Positions 47,257 to 56,322 of a stretch of DNA of 64,000 nt are shown piece after piece. The position numbers and the translations under genes were made by a program. The stretch is from Porphyromonadaceae bacterium UBA7203 (lineage in GTDB: Bacteria; Bacteroidota; Bacteroidia; Bacteroidales; Muribaculaceae): assembly GCA_002490725.1 (NCBI GenBank), contig DKUN01000019.1, positions 4,736 to 68,735 of the forward strand, given 5' to 3'. Every line of letters begins with the position of its first letter. Within the stretch, counting starts at the first letter, position 1. The notes beneath the pieces are model-generated. The model was not told the origin of the DNA, did no database searches, and saw only the letters and a list, made by a program, of their open reading frames with translations.

Positions 47257-50200
47257 TTACTTCTTATCGGTGTTCAGGCCTTTGAGCAGCTGCTGCACGG
47301 CTTCGAGCAGCTGGCGGTCGGTGCCGTTGATTACGTCGGCCGGGTTGTTGTAGACCACCACGTCGGGGTTGAGCTGGGTGTTTTCAAGCACCTGGCCTTC
47401 GAGGTTCATCGTGGTTACCTGCGGAATGCCGAATACAATAGAGGGGTCTACCTGGTTTTCCCACCATACGGCGGTCATGGTGCCGGGCACGGGAGCGCCG
47501 ACGAGCTTGCCCAGACCGAGGGTCTTGTAGACGAACGGAGTGCCGTGAGCGTCGCTGTAGTTGCCTTCGTTGACGAGCATGGCCGAGGGTTTGGTCCACT
47601 GCGTAAAGGGCTCCGAGCCGATGTAGCGTCCGCGCGGCATGAAGCGCACATATTCCTTGCCGCCGAAAAGAATGGCAATGTCGTTATGGAGCCAGCCGCC
47701 GCCGTTCCAGCGGGTGTCGACCACGATGGCTTCGTGGTTGCGGTATTTGCCGAGCACTTCGGAGAACACCTCGCGGAAGCTGGGCGAATCCATGCCCTGA
47801 ACGTGAACGTAGCCGATGCGGCCGTTTGAGGCGCTGTCGACCACGGCCTGGTTGTGTTCCACCCAGCGGCGGTAGAGCAGATTGTTGAGGGTGCCCTGCG
47901 AAATGGGCTTGATAACGATGTCTTCAGTCTTGCCTCCCTTGCGCTTCAGGGTGAGGCGCACTCGCTTGCCTGCTTTGTTGGCGAGCAGGGGGAAGTAGTC
48001 TTCGCCTGCCTTGATGTCGTTGCCGTCAATGGCCAGAATGATGTCGCCGGGTTTGACCGAGGCGCTTTTGGTCGACAGCGGGCCGCGGTTAACCACTTCG
48101 GCCACTTTGAGGCCGTCGCCATTATAGGCCGGGTCGAAAAATGCGCCGAGTGATGCCGTGGGCTGCGACGAGCCGTTGGCATAATAGCGGCCTCCGGTGT
48201 GGCTGGCGTTGAGTTCGCCGAGGATTTCGCTGAGCAGTTCGGCGAAGTCATAGTTGTTGTCGATATGGGGCAGATAGCGGCGATAGGCTTCACCATAGAA
48301 GTCCCAGTCTACGCCATGGAGATTCTTGTCGTAGAACTTATCCTTGACCTGCTTCCACATGTGGTCGAAAATATATTCGCGCTCCTTGGCGGGGCTGTAG
48401 TCGCGTTCGGCAGTAAACTCAATGTTCTCCTTGCTTCCGGAGCCGAGGTTGACTTTGGCAATGTTCCAGCCGTCAAGGTAAACGTTTTCGCACTTGTCGT
48501 CGGCCTCAAGCGAGCTGTAGCCCGCTCCGCGGGTCAGCACTTTGGTGTCGCCTTTGCGCATATCCTTGACCCAGAGGTCGCCTCCTGAGAGGTAGTAGAA
48601 CTTCGAGCCGTCGTTGCTGAGCAGATAGTCGGCATAGAAGCCTGCGCCGGGAGTCATGCGCATTACGCGATACTTGGCGTTGGGGATGTCGAATTCGAGG
48701 GGCTCGACTTTTTTCTTCTTATCCTTGTCTTTATCTTTGTCTTCGTCGTCTTTTTTCTCATCTTTCTTGCCGTCTTTTTTCGACTCGTTGGCCAGGGCAG
48801 CCTCTTCTTCGTTCATGCGCACCAGGTCGTAGGCTTCCGGGTCGAGAAACATGGCGTAGATGTCGCGCTGCGAGCCCCACGAACCGTGGCTGCGGTAGCC
48901 GTTGCGGTCGGTTGTCCACAGAATTGCTTTGCCGCCCATGGCCCAGCGCGCGCCGCCGTCGCTGTAGCCGCTTTCGGTAAGGTCATAAACCTCCTTTCCG
49001 TCGGCTTTTACCAGGGCTATGTCAGTGTTGTTCCAGCCGCCTATGCCGATGTAGTCGGCCAGAAGCCAGCGGCTGTCGGGCGACCACTCGAACGACACGT
49101 CGCCGTCGGTATAGCTATAATTGAACTTGCCGTCGAGGGCGGTGACGGGCTTCTTGCCGTCGGCGTCGATTACTCTGATGGCAGTGCGGTCTTCAAGGAA
49201 GGCGATTTTCTTGCCGTCGGGCGAGTATGCGGGCTGGAAGGCGGGCAGCGAGTCGGGCGAGGCATAGAGCGGAGTCTCGACGATTTTGGTTGCGTAGGTA
49301 AAGTTCTTTTCTTTCTTGTCGGCGATGGTTGCCGTCATAAGCTGCCACAAGCCGCCGCGCTCCGAGTCGTAGACAAGGGTGCGGCCGTCGGGGGCGAAGT
49401 CGACGTTGCGCTCCTGTTCGGGAGTGTTGGTTATGCGCTTGGTGGTTTTATATTTCACCGATGTCACGTAGACGTCGCCGCGGTGAATGAAGGCCACTTC
49501 GTCGCCGTTGGGGCTGACGCTTACCGAGCGGGCGTTGTAACTGGAGCTCTGCTTGATGATTTCGGGGCGATAGTCGTCGGCAATGATTTCTACATTGACT
49601 TTGCGGGGCTCTTTGGCTCCGGCGGCCAGGGTGTAGAGCTCGCCGTCCCAGCTGAAGGCCAGGGTGCCGTCGGCCGAGGCCGAGAGCGAGCGGACGGGGT
49701 GGCGGTCAAATGATGTCAGGGCGGTGGCTGACTTGGCGCCGACAGCGCGGCGGTGCACGTTCATCGTACCGTTGCTCTCCTCGCTCAGGTAGTAGAATTC
49801 ATTGGCCGAGGGAGCCCATACGGGGTTCTGGTTCTGAGTGTTGGTAAAGGTCTGCTGCGTGAATTTGTTGCCGTCAAGGAGCCATATGTCGGCTGTGCCC
49901 GACGAATGCTCATGTTTGCGCAACACGTCTTCGTAGCCCTTGCGGTCCTGGAAGAGCATGCGGCCGGCAGCATCGAAGCTGATTGCGTTGGCGGGCCATG
50001 ACATCAGCATTTCGGGGCGGCCGGGGTTGCTGACGCCTATTTTGTAGACCTGGCCGTAGAATGCGCCCTGGGCGGCGTTGACGTCGGGCATCAGTGATGC
50101 CGAAAATACCAGGGTGTCGTTGCCGAGCCATGCGCGGAGGTCTTCATTGCCGCTGTGGGTGGTTATGCGGCGGGGTGTGCCGCCGTTGGCGGGCATCACG

Positions 50201-50469
50201 TAGATGTCTTTTGATTCGCGGCGTGTGCTGTTGAATGCTATGCTCTTGCCGTCAGGACTCCAGAGCGGCTTGGTGTCGTAGGCCGGATCGGTGGTGAGCT
50301 GTGTGGCTCTGCCGCCGGTTACGGGCACGGTGTAAATGTCGCCCTTGTAGGTGAAGGCGATGGTTTTGCCATCGGGTGAAATCGCGCTGTTGCGAAGCCA
50401 CAGCGGGTTGTCGGCTGCCGATGCGCCGAGGGCGCAGCATAGCGCCATTGCAGAAAGCAGATACTTCAT
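47257..50469 (-). CDS. Tricorn-like S41 protease with WD40/PD40 propeller and PDZ domain, periplasmic
   Basis: 1070 aa with signal peptide (MKYLLSAMALCCALGASA). PD40 repeats fill residues about 25-560 (ISPDGKTIAFTYKGDIY, WSPDGKSIAFNS). A low-complexity Lys/Asp stretch at about 562-587 (48709-48786) breaks the chain before a second beta region. A PDZ domain lies near 775-850 (VAEVVNRGPLSTKSASVKPGDIILAIDG), and the S41 core shows WNGGGWLHNDIA and the Ser of NEGNYSDAHG. It resembles the archaeal tricorn protease and probably breaks down oligopeptides in the periplasm. Confidence 0.92.
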   Translation of the reverse strand: MKYLLSAMALCCALGASAADNPLWLRNSAISPDGKTIAFTYKGDIYTVPVTGGRATQLTTDPAYDTKPLWSPDGKSIAFNSTRRESKDIYVMPANGGTPRRITTHSGNEDLRAWLGNDTLVFSASLMPDVNAAQGAFYGQVYKIGVSNPGRPEMLMSWPANAISFDAAGRMLFQDRKGYEDVLRKHEHSSGTADIWLLDGNKFTQQTFTNTQNQNPVWAPSANEFYYLSEESNGTMNVHRRAVGAKSATALTSFDRHPVRSLSASADGTLAFSWDGELYTLAAGAKEPRKVNVEIIADDYRPEIIKQSSSYNARSVSVSPNGDEVAFIHRGDVYVTSVKYKTTKRITNTPEQERNVDFAPDGRTLVYDSERGGLWQLMTATIADKKEKNFTYATKIVETPLYASPDSLPAFQPAYSPDGKKIAFLEDRTAIRVIDADGKKPVTALDGKFNYSYTDGDVSFEWSPDSRWLLADYIGIGGWNNTDIALVKADGKEVYDLTESGYSDGGARWAMGGKAILWTTDRNGYRSHGSWGSQRDIYAMFLDPEAYDLVRMNEEEAALANESKKDGKKDEKKDDEDKDKDKDKKKKVEPLEFDIPNAKYRVMRMTPGAGFYADYLLSNDGSKFYYLSGGDLWVKDMRKGDTKVLTRGAGYSSLEADDKCENVYLDGWNIAKVNLGSGSKENIEFTAERDYSPAKEREYIFDHMWKQVKDKFYDKNLHGVDWDFYGEAYRRYLPHIDNNYDFAELLSEILGELNASHTGGRYYANGSSQPTASLGAFFDPAYNGDGLKVAEVVNRGPLSTKSASVKPGDIILAIDGNDIKAGEDYFPLLANKAGKRVRLTLKRKGGKTEDIVIKPISQGTLNNLLYRRWVEHNQAVVDSASNGRIGYVHVQGMDSPSFREVFSEVLGKYRNHEAIVVDTRWNGGGWLHNDIAILFGGKEYVRFMPRGRYIGSEPFTQWTKPSAMLVNEGNYSDAHGTPFVYKTLGLGKLVGAPVPGTMTAVWWENQVDPSIVFGIPQVTTMNLEGQVLENTQLNPDVVVYNNPADVINGTDRQLLEAVQQLLKGLNTDKK

Positions 50470-50509
50470 GTTGCTGAAAGATGAAATAATAGGATTGGAA
50501 AAGAAACCA

Positions 50510-50541
50510 CAAATTTACTAATAATCCTCGAGGTTTCCAAG
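50510..50541 (-). promoter_or_regulatory. Promoter of the tricorn-like protease gene
   Basis: The minus strand reads CTTG (50538-50541), 20 nt, then TAAATTTG (50510-50517). The predicted start is near 50506, with a 37-nt leader. Confidence 0.6.
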
Positions 50542-50549
50542 CCGGCCGT

Positions 50550-51605
50550 TCAGACTAACGACGCGAGGATATAGGCTGCTATCCAGCGGCGAAGCCTGCA
50601 TTGCGGCGAGGCGGTGCGGCGAATGTCGCGGTTAAACCGCGGGCGCCCGGGATGGATGTCGCCGCCGACTTTTTTTATGCGCTTCATGGTACGGTAGATT
50701 TCGGCCAGCGGAGCGCCGGCGAGCACAAGGTTTTCCAGGGCACGGTTGGTGCCGTAGCGCAGGTTGTCGGCCAGTCCGCGGCCAATGGTGTCTGAGTTGC
50801 CGAACGTTTCGCCGACACGGCGTTGCACGTCGAGCAGTTCGCCGAGGTAGCGCATATAAGCGGCCGACTGTCGCAGCAGCTTGTCGCCGCCCTGGGCGTT
50901 GATGGCGCTGCCGTCGCGGTGGTGATAGAGATAGAGGGCGCGGTCAACGTAGAGCACGCGCGGCCGGCATAGCATTGCGCGCCAGGTCATGATTATGTCT
51001 TCGCCGATCGAGAGGGCTTCGTTGAAGCGCAGCCGGTGGGTGGCGAGGAATTCACGGCGGTAGATGGTTGACCATGTGGCGTGGTGTGACGGCGGGCCGG
51101 TCAGGCCGCGGGTGGCCTGCAGGTAGCTGCCGGCGTCAAGAAGGTGAAAGTCGTCATGCCCGAGGCCGGCGTCGGGCACGGCGTCGGCCAGGCGGCAGTA
51201 GAGTCCGGAGTCAATGTCGCGAAACACGAACTTGACCATGTCGGCTCCGGTGCGGTCGGCCTCATGACACAGTGCAGGCAGCGAGCCGCGTAGCATTATG
51301 TCATCGCTGTCAATGAAGTAGACATAGCGCCCGCGGGCCATGTCGAGACCGGTGTTGCGGGCGGCCGACACTCCGCGGTTAGGCGTTGATACGAAGCGGA
51401 CCGAGCCGTGAAAGGCGTCGAGAGCCGGTTTGACGGCGGCCTGCGGATTGTCGGTCGAGCCGTCGTCGATGACTATGATTTCCCACGTAGCGGGGTCGAG
51501 GCCGCCAAACTGGTGGTCGATCAGGTTGTGCAGGGCGAAGCCGAGATAGCCGGCTGTGTTATAGGCCGGCATGATAACGCTGATGCTTACAGTAGCCGCT
51601 TCCAT
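50550..51605 (-). CDS. GT2 (GT-A fold) glycosyltransferase
   Basis: 351 aa. N-terminal GT2 domain: SVIMPAYNTAGYLGFAL, the nucleotide-binding IIVIDDGSTDNP near residue 45, and the DXD-type FIDSDDIML near 95. The following GEDIIMTWRAM has the typical catalytic ED. It adds a sugar in glycan or capsule synthesis; donor unknown. It overlaps the preceding GT4 gene by 19 nt and is last in the long leftward gene chain. Confidence 0.93.
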   Translation of the reverse strand: MEAATVSISVIMPAYNTAGYLGFALHNLIDHQFGGLDPATWEIIVIDDGSTDNPQAAVKPALDAFHGSVRFVSTPNRGVSAARNTGLDMARGRYVYFIDSDDIMLRGSLPALCHEADRTGADMVKFVFRDIDSGLYCRLADAVPDAGLGHDDFHLLDAGSYLQATRGLTGPPSHHATWSTIYRREFLATHRLRFNEALSIGEDIIMTWRAMLCRPRVLYVDRALYLYHHRDGSAINAQGGDKLLRQSAAYMRYLGELLDVQRRVGETFGNSDTIGRGLADNLRYGTNRALENLVLAGAPLAEIYRTMKRIKKVGGDIHPGRPRFNRDIRRTASPQCRLRRWIAAYILASLV

Positions 51606-52741
51606 TGCTCAATGATTTTGTCGGCCGACAGTCCGGCCAGAAACGGAGCGTGGGTTGACGTGATTTCTGCGCGCAGGTCGGGCGAGGCCATCAGTTGCGA
51701 CAGGCGGTTCATGTATTCGGGCAGGTCGTCGGGATTGACAATGATGCCGCGGCCCTCGGCCAGGAGCGTTCGCACGCCCTCGGAGCAGCCGAAGGCTATT
51801 GGTGCGGCGCCATGTTGCATCGCCTCGACCAGCACCATTCCCCAGCCCTCCAGGGCCGAAGTCATGCAGACTATCGAGGCCGACTCGAAGTGTTCGGCCG
51901 GGTTGGCCGAGAAGCCGCAGAACTCTATGCGCTCAAGCCCGAGCTCACGGGTCCGGCGCTCAAGGTTGGCGCGCTCGGGGCCGTCGCCCACGATTTTGAG
52001 TTTCCAGCCGGGGTGGGCGTCGGTGATTCCGGCAAAAATGTCAATGAGCCGGTCAACGCGCTTGTCGGCATGCGACAGGCGCCCGACGTAGAGCAGCTCG
52101 CGGCGTTTGGGAATGTCGTGGCGCGCGGTAAACGGCGGCGCCGGGTTATGGACCGCCACGATTTTTGCCGCATGGTCGGGCGCGAGACGGCGCAGCGTTT
52201 CGGCATAGGCGTCGCAGAGGGTCACGTAGGTGTCGACTCCGGCGGCCGTCAGGCGGGCGCGGCGGGCGTAGCGGCGGGCGTAGCTTTTAAATAGCTTTTC
52301 GCGCATGTGTTTTAGCATGAACCACTTGGCGTAGGCCGCGCGGTCAGCCGGGTTGCCGTGGAATGTGTCTTTGAGTCCGACCTGGAAAAAGGGGATGCTG
52401 TGGAGGTGATAAACCACCTTGCCTCCGGGATTGATGGCGGAGCGCAGCAGGTCGATGTCGGCAAACTCGTCGCCAATCATCCAAAGGGTGTCGGCTCGGA
52501 GCGGTTCAATTATCCGCGCAAGTCGGCGAGAGGTGTCCGAACTGTAGCGCGCGAGCTCAAAGTCGGCAATTATGATTTTGGAATAGAGGGCGTTGACGCG
52601 CTCGCGGCATTTTTCGACCACTTGCTCGGTAACGAGCACGAATTCATAGCCCTCGGGCTTGAGGCCGGCAACAATGGCGTCGGTAACGGTTTCGGCTCCG
52701 CCGCCGAGATAGTTTGGAATGACTGCGACTACACGTTTCAT
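51587..52741 (-). CDS. GT4 glycosyltransferase, tandem copy 1
   Basis: 384 aa. It opens with VAVIPNYLGGGAETVTDAIV. The GT4 domain has LYVGRLSHADKRVDRL and KIVGDGPERANL, and the E-x7-E-like SALEGWGMVLVEAMQHG. The sequence is closely related to the next gene upstream (52747-53910) over nearly its whole length, so the pair arose by duplication. The C-terminal halves match best, the acceptor-side halves less, suggesting they add the same kind of sugar to different acceptors. It overlaps the GT2 gene by 19 nt. Confidence 0.92.
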   Translation of the reverse strand: MKRVVAVIPNYLGGGAETVTDAIVAGLKPEGYEFVLVTEQVVEKCRERVNALYSKIIIADFELARYSSDTSRRLARIIEPLRADTLWMIGDEFADIDLLRSAINPGGKVVYHLHSIPFFQVGLKDTFHGNPADRAAYAKWFMLKHMREKLFKSYARRYARRARLTAAGVDTYVTLCDAYAETLRRLAPDHAAKIVAVHNPAPPFTARHDIPKRRELLYVGRLSHADKRVDRLIDIFAGITDAHPGWKLKIVGDGPERANLERRTRELGLERIEFCGFSANPAEHFESASIVCMTSALEGWGMVLVEAMQHGAAPIAFGCSEGVRTLLAEGRGIIVNPDDLPEYMNRLSQLMASPDLRAEITSTHAPFLAGLSADKIIEQWKRLL

Positions 52742-52746
52742 ATGGT

Positions 52747-53910
52747 TCAGAGAGAGTTAAAGAATTCTTCCCAGCGGTCGGCCACACGGTCAATGTTGAC
52801 CTCGGCCAGGAACTCGGCGTGTCGGCTGCAGATTTTGCGGCGCAGCGCCTCGTCGGTCATCAGTTTCGACAGCTTGCGCGCGTAGGCGTGGCGGTGTTTG
52901 TGGCTCACGAGCACTCCGCGGCCATTGGCCAGCACCTCTTTTACTCCGTCGGAACATTTGAAGGCTATGGGCACTACGCCGTGTTGCATCGCCTCGATGA
53001 GCACCATTCCCCAGCCCTCGAGGTCGGAGGTCAGGCAGAGAATGGAGGCCGTTTTGAGGTGTTCCGCCGGATTGGTTGAGAAGCCGCAGAACTCTACGCG
53101 CTCAAGCCCCAGGTCGGCGGCCATGCGCTCGAGGTTCGCGCGGTCGGGGCCGTCGCCCACGATTTTGAGCGTCCAGTCGGGATGCTTGTCGGTTATGAGC
53201 GAGAAAATTTTCAGCAGGTTGTCGACCCGCTTGTCCATATGCGACAGGCGTCCGACGAAAATCAGCTCCTTGCGCTTCGGTGCGACTGCGCAGTCAGACT
53301 TCGGCGCAGGGTTATACATCGTCACAAACTTATGGCGTCTCAGCGGATTCATCAGCCGAAGCGTGCGGGCATAGCCTTTACAGAGCACCACATAGCGGTC
53401 AATCTCGTGCAAAAACGGAGCCTGAAGCCGGCGGAAGCGCCATGTGTAGATTTTGAGGAATTTTTGCTTGAGGTGTTTATAGATGTACCAGCGATAGTAG
53501 TCATTGGGCCCGTGGTCGGGCATTTTGACATAGTGGTCCTTGAACATTGCCTCGTAGTAGGGAATGCTGTGGAGGTGGAAAACAACCTTGCCGCCGGAAT
53601 TGAGGGCGGAGCGCAGCAGGCCGGGGTTGGGATAGGGGCAGCATAGCATCCAGATGATGTCGGCCTTGAGCGGTCTGACAACGTCGACGAGCAGGCGCGT
53701 TGTTTTCTGGTTGACATGGTCCATTTGAACTTCCGTGACTATGACGCGGTCGTAGAGGCTCTCTACCTTTGGTCGACACTCTTCAATCAGTTTCGACGTA
53801 ATCAGGATAAACTCGAAACCTCGGTGCTTGAGTTGCGACACAATGGCGTCAGTGACTGTTTCGGCTCCGCCGCCGAGATATCCCGGCAGAAGAATGGCAA
53901 TGCGTTTCAT
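52747..53910 (-). CDS. GT4 glycosyltransferase, tandem copy 2
   Basis: 387 aa from the ATG at 53910, which shares ATGA with the queE stop; a reading from 53952 lies inside queE and is rejected. The features parallel the neighbour: IAILLPGYLGGGAETVTDAIV, FVGRLSHMDKRVDNLLKIFS, KIVGDGPDRANL and DLEGWGMVLIEAMQHG. Only 5 bp separate the two copies. Expression is tied to queE through the overlap, although the functions are unrelated. Confidence 0.92.
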   Translation of the reverse strand: MKRIAILLPGYLGGGAETVTDAIVSQLKHRGFEFILITSKLIEECRPKVESLYDRVIVTEVQMDHVNQKTTRLLVDVVRPLKADIIWMLCCPYPNPGLLRSALNSGGKVVFHLHSIPYYEAMFKDHYVKMPDHGPNDYYRWYIYKHLKQKFLKIYTWRFRRLQAPFLHEIDRYVVLCKGYARTLRLMNPLRRHKFVTMYNPAPKSDCAVAPKRKELIFVGRLSHMDKRVDNLLKIFSLITDKHPDWTLKIVGDGPDRANLERMAADLGLERVEFCGFSTNPAEHLKTASILCLTSDLEGWGMVLIEAMQHGVVPIAFKCSDGVKEVLANGRGVLVSHKHRHAYARKLSKLMTDEALRRKICSRHAEFLAEVNIDRVADRWEEFFNSL

Positions 53911-54455
53911 CGGATTGAGATAAGTTTGTGGGTCTGGAGCGAGAGGCGCCATCGGGGGTGTGCTTTTATATAGTCGACGCAGGCGTCGGTGTTGGTGCAG
54001 CTGAGAGGTTGCAGGCAGTAGTGTGCGGCCGCGGGCAGCTGTGCGGCCACGGCTTCGGGGTCACACCCGTCGGTGAGCACGAGTTTCAGTTCGTCGATGC
54101 GCCCGATGGCATATGGCGGCTCCTTGGGCGAGCATGTAACCCAGTCGACTTCGGGCGGCAGGGGCAGGGAGCCGTTGGTTTCAACGTGGACGCGCCGGCC
54201 TGCGGCATGGAGCGCGTTGACCAGCGAGGCGGTGAGCTGAAGGGCGGGTTCGCCGCCCGTAATGATTACAATCTCGGCGGGATATGCTCTGACGGCATCG
54301 ACAATCTCGGTTTCGGTCATTTCGGTGAAGGAGTGGAAGTCGGTGTCGCAGAACGGGCAGCGCCGGTTGCAACCGCTGAGGCGCACAAAGACTGCAGGGC
54401 ATCCGGTATGGACGCCCTCGCCCTGAAGAGAGTAGAAAATCTCGTTGATTCTCAA
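53907..54455 (-). CDS. queE: 7-carboxy-7-deazaguanine synthase (queuosine synthesis)
   Basis: 182 aa. It starts with a rare TTG at 54455; the sequence after it reads RINEIFYSLQGEGVHTG, which matches the family N-terminus exactly, so the codon choice is secure. Radical SAM motif CNRRCPFCDTDF near residue 30, GGEPALQLT near 65. It converts 6-carboxytetrahydropterin, the QueD product, into CDG. It is directly downstream of queD (45 bp). QueC and QueF are not in this window. Confidence 0.94.
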   Translation of the reverse strand: MRINEIFYSLQGEGVHTGCPAVFVRLSGCNRRCPFCDTDFHSFTEMTETEIVDAVRAYPAEIVIITGGEPALQLTASLVNALHAAGRRVHVETNGSLPLPPEVDWVTCSPKEPPYAIGRIDELKLVLTDGCDPEAVAAQLPAAAHYCLQPLSCTNTDACVDYIKAHPRWRLSLQTHKLISIR

Positions 54456-54500
54456 AATTATAATCGGGTTGATTGTGGGTTGAGGTCTATTGTTTGTCGA

Positions 54501-54830
54501 TCATTTCAGGTAGCTGGCCACGTTGCCCTCGCTCTCCTGCACGTCAACGCGCACGCACGTTGGAATCTGGTCGCAGATCCAGCGGGCAATGTTTTCGGCC
54601 GTGGGGTTGAATGGGAGCACTTCGTTGAGGTTGGCGTGGTCAAGTTGCGAGGTGATGCGCTGTTTGATGGCCGTAAAGTCTTCGACCATGCCGTTGGCGT
54701 TCAGTTCCTCGGCTTCGCAGGTAACTGTGATAATCCAGTTGTGGCCGTGGATGTTGGTGCATTTGCTCTCGTAGTTGAGGCAAAGGCTGTGGCTGGCTGA
54801 TATTTCGAGTCGTTTGGTTACGCGATACAC
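54501..54830 (-). CDS. queD: 6-carboxy-5,6,7,8-tetrahydropterin synthase
   Basis: 109 aa, a short QueD. It begins with GTG at 54830 (YRVTKRLEISASHSL). Zinc ligands are the His of ASHSL and the two His of NIHGHNW, with the catalytic Cys in ESKCTNIHGH. The C-terminal Glu of VQESEGN fits the pterin anchor. It makes the substrate for QueE. It lies 40 bp downstream of the CCA-adding enzyme, so two tRNA-maturation functions are adjacent. Confidence 0.93.
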   Translation of the reverse strand: MYRVTKRLEISASHSLCLNYESKCTNIHGHNWIITVTCEAEELNANGMVEDFTAIKQRITSQLDHANLNEVLPFNPTAENIARWICDQIPTCVRVDVQESEGNVASYLK

Positions 54831-54870
54831 TTTTATTCGATTTTTTAAGGGTATGGGGTGAGGATGATGG

Positions 54871-56322
54871 TCAGCTTTCGGGGTCCGGTACGGTTTCGGC
54901 CGGGGGCAGTTCGCGCACCGGAGTCAGACCGATAGACAGGGCTATCGGCAGCATGAATTCATAGGCCGCCGCGCGGTCGTTGGGAATCTTGCCGTCGAGA
55001 ATAGCATCTTTGATGGCCTCCTTGAGTTCCTTGATAGGCTTGGATGGAGGAATGTCAAAAATGTGCATGATGTCGTTGCCGGTAATCGGCGGCTGGAAGT
55101 TGCGGATGCGGTCGCGCTCTTCGAGCTCGACGAGTTTCTGGCGCACTATTGCGAAGTTTGCCAGACATTTGCGCAGCTTTTCGGGACGGCCTGTGGTGAT
55201 GTCGGCCTCGCAGAGGGTCATCAGCGAGTCAATGTCGTTGCCGGCGTCGAACAGCAAGCGTCGCACGGCGCTGTCGGTCACGATTTCTTCGCTCAGCACG
55301 ATGGGGCGCATGTGGAGCTCGACCATGTTCTGAACGAATTTCATCGGTTCGCCGAGCGGAAGGCGCAGGTTGCGGAAAATGGCGGGCACCATCTTTGCGC
55401 CGACAAAGCAGTGGTTATGGAACGTCCACCCGGCCTTGGGGTCCCAGCGCTTGGTGCGCGGTTTGGCAATGTCGTGGAGCAGGGCGCTCCAGCGCAGCCA
55501 AATGTCGTCGCTCTTTTCGGCAACCTTGTCGAGCACCTTCATTGTGTGGTCGAAGTTGTCTTTGTGGGCGCGGCCGTTGACCACGTCGACCTTCTGCATC
55601 TCTTCGAGTTCGGGCAGAATGAAGTGGAGCAGGCCTGTTTCCAAGAGCAGGCGCCAGCCGATCGAAGGCTTGGGGGCGCGCATAATCTTGTTGAGCTCGT
55701 CGGCAATGCGCTCGTGCGAAATGATTTCGAGGCGGGCGGCATTGCGCTTTATGCCCTCGTAGGTAACGGAGTTGATGGCAAACCGCAGCTGGGTCGCGAA
55801 GCGTACGGCGCGCATCATGCGCAGAGGGTCGTCGCTGAAGGTGACGTCGGGGTCGAGCGGTGTGCGCAGAACTCGGCGCTCCATGTCGACCAGGCCGCCA
55901 TAGAGGTCAATAATGCCGCCGAAGCCTGCGGAGTTGACGCGCATGGCTAGGGCGTTGACCGTGAAGTCGCGGCGCGAAATGTCGTCCTCGAGCGTGCCGT
56001 CTTCGACAATTGGTTTGCGGGAGTCGTGGCTATAGCTCTCCTTGCGCGCGCCGACGAATTCCAGTTCGAGGTCGCGGCAGGTAACGCGCGCCGTGCCGAA
56101 GTTTTTGAACACGGCCAGGCGCGAGCTTCGTCCCAGGCGCTTGCTGACCGCGCGGGCCAGCTCGATTCCGGAGCCGACGGTCACGAAGTCGATGTCTTTG
56201 CTCGGACGCTGCAGCAGGCAGTCGCGCACGTAGCCTCCGACGGCATAGGCGTCGAGCCCGAGTTCGTCGGCTGCGTCGCCTACCAGGCGCAGAATCTCAA
56301 TGTCGCGTTCGGGAATGTTCAT
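54871..56322 (-). CDS. CCA tRNA nucleotidyltransferase with HD domain
   Basis: 483 aa from the ATG at 56322 (ATGA with the M24 peptidase stop); the frame running on to 56361 is not needed. The class II nucleotidyltransferase head has AVGGYVRDCLLQRPSKDIDFV near residue 25 with the catalytic DxD, then RRDFTVNALAM near 110. The HD domain is near 255-300 (HTMKVLDKVAE, LLHDIAKPRTKRW). It adds or repairs the CCA end of tRNAs. Confidence 0.94.
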   Translation of the reverse strand: MNIPERDIEILRLVGDAADELGLDAYAVGGYVRDCLLQRPSKDIDFVTVGSGIELARAVSKRLGRSSRLAVFKNFGTARVTCRDLELEFVGARKESYSHDSRKPIVEDGTLEDDISRRDFTVNALAMRVNSAGFGGIIDLYGGLVDMERRVLRTPLDPDVTFSDDPLRMMRAVRFATQLRFAINSVTYEGIKRNAARLEIISHERIADELNKIMRAPKPSIGWRLLLETGLLHFILPELEEMQKVDVVNGRAHKDNFDHTMKVLDKVAEKSDDIWLRWSALLHDIAKPRTKRWDPKAGWTFHNHCFVGAKMVPAIFRNLRLPLGEPMKFVQNMVELHMRPIVLSEEIVTDSAVRRLLFDAGNDIDSLMTLCEADITTGRPEKLRKCLANFAIVRQKLVELEERDRIRNFQPPITGNDIMHIFDIPPSKPIKELKEAIKDAILDGKIPNDRAAAYEFMLPIALSIGLTPVRELPPAETVPDPES

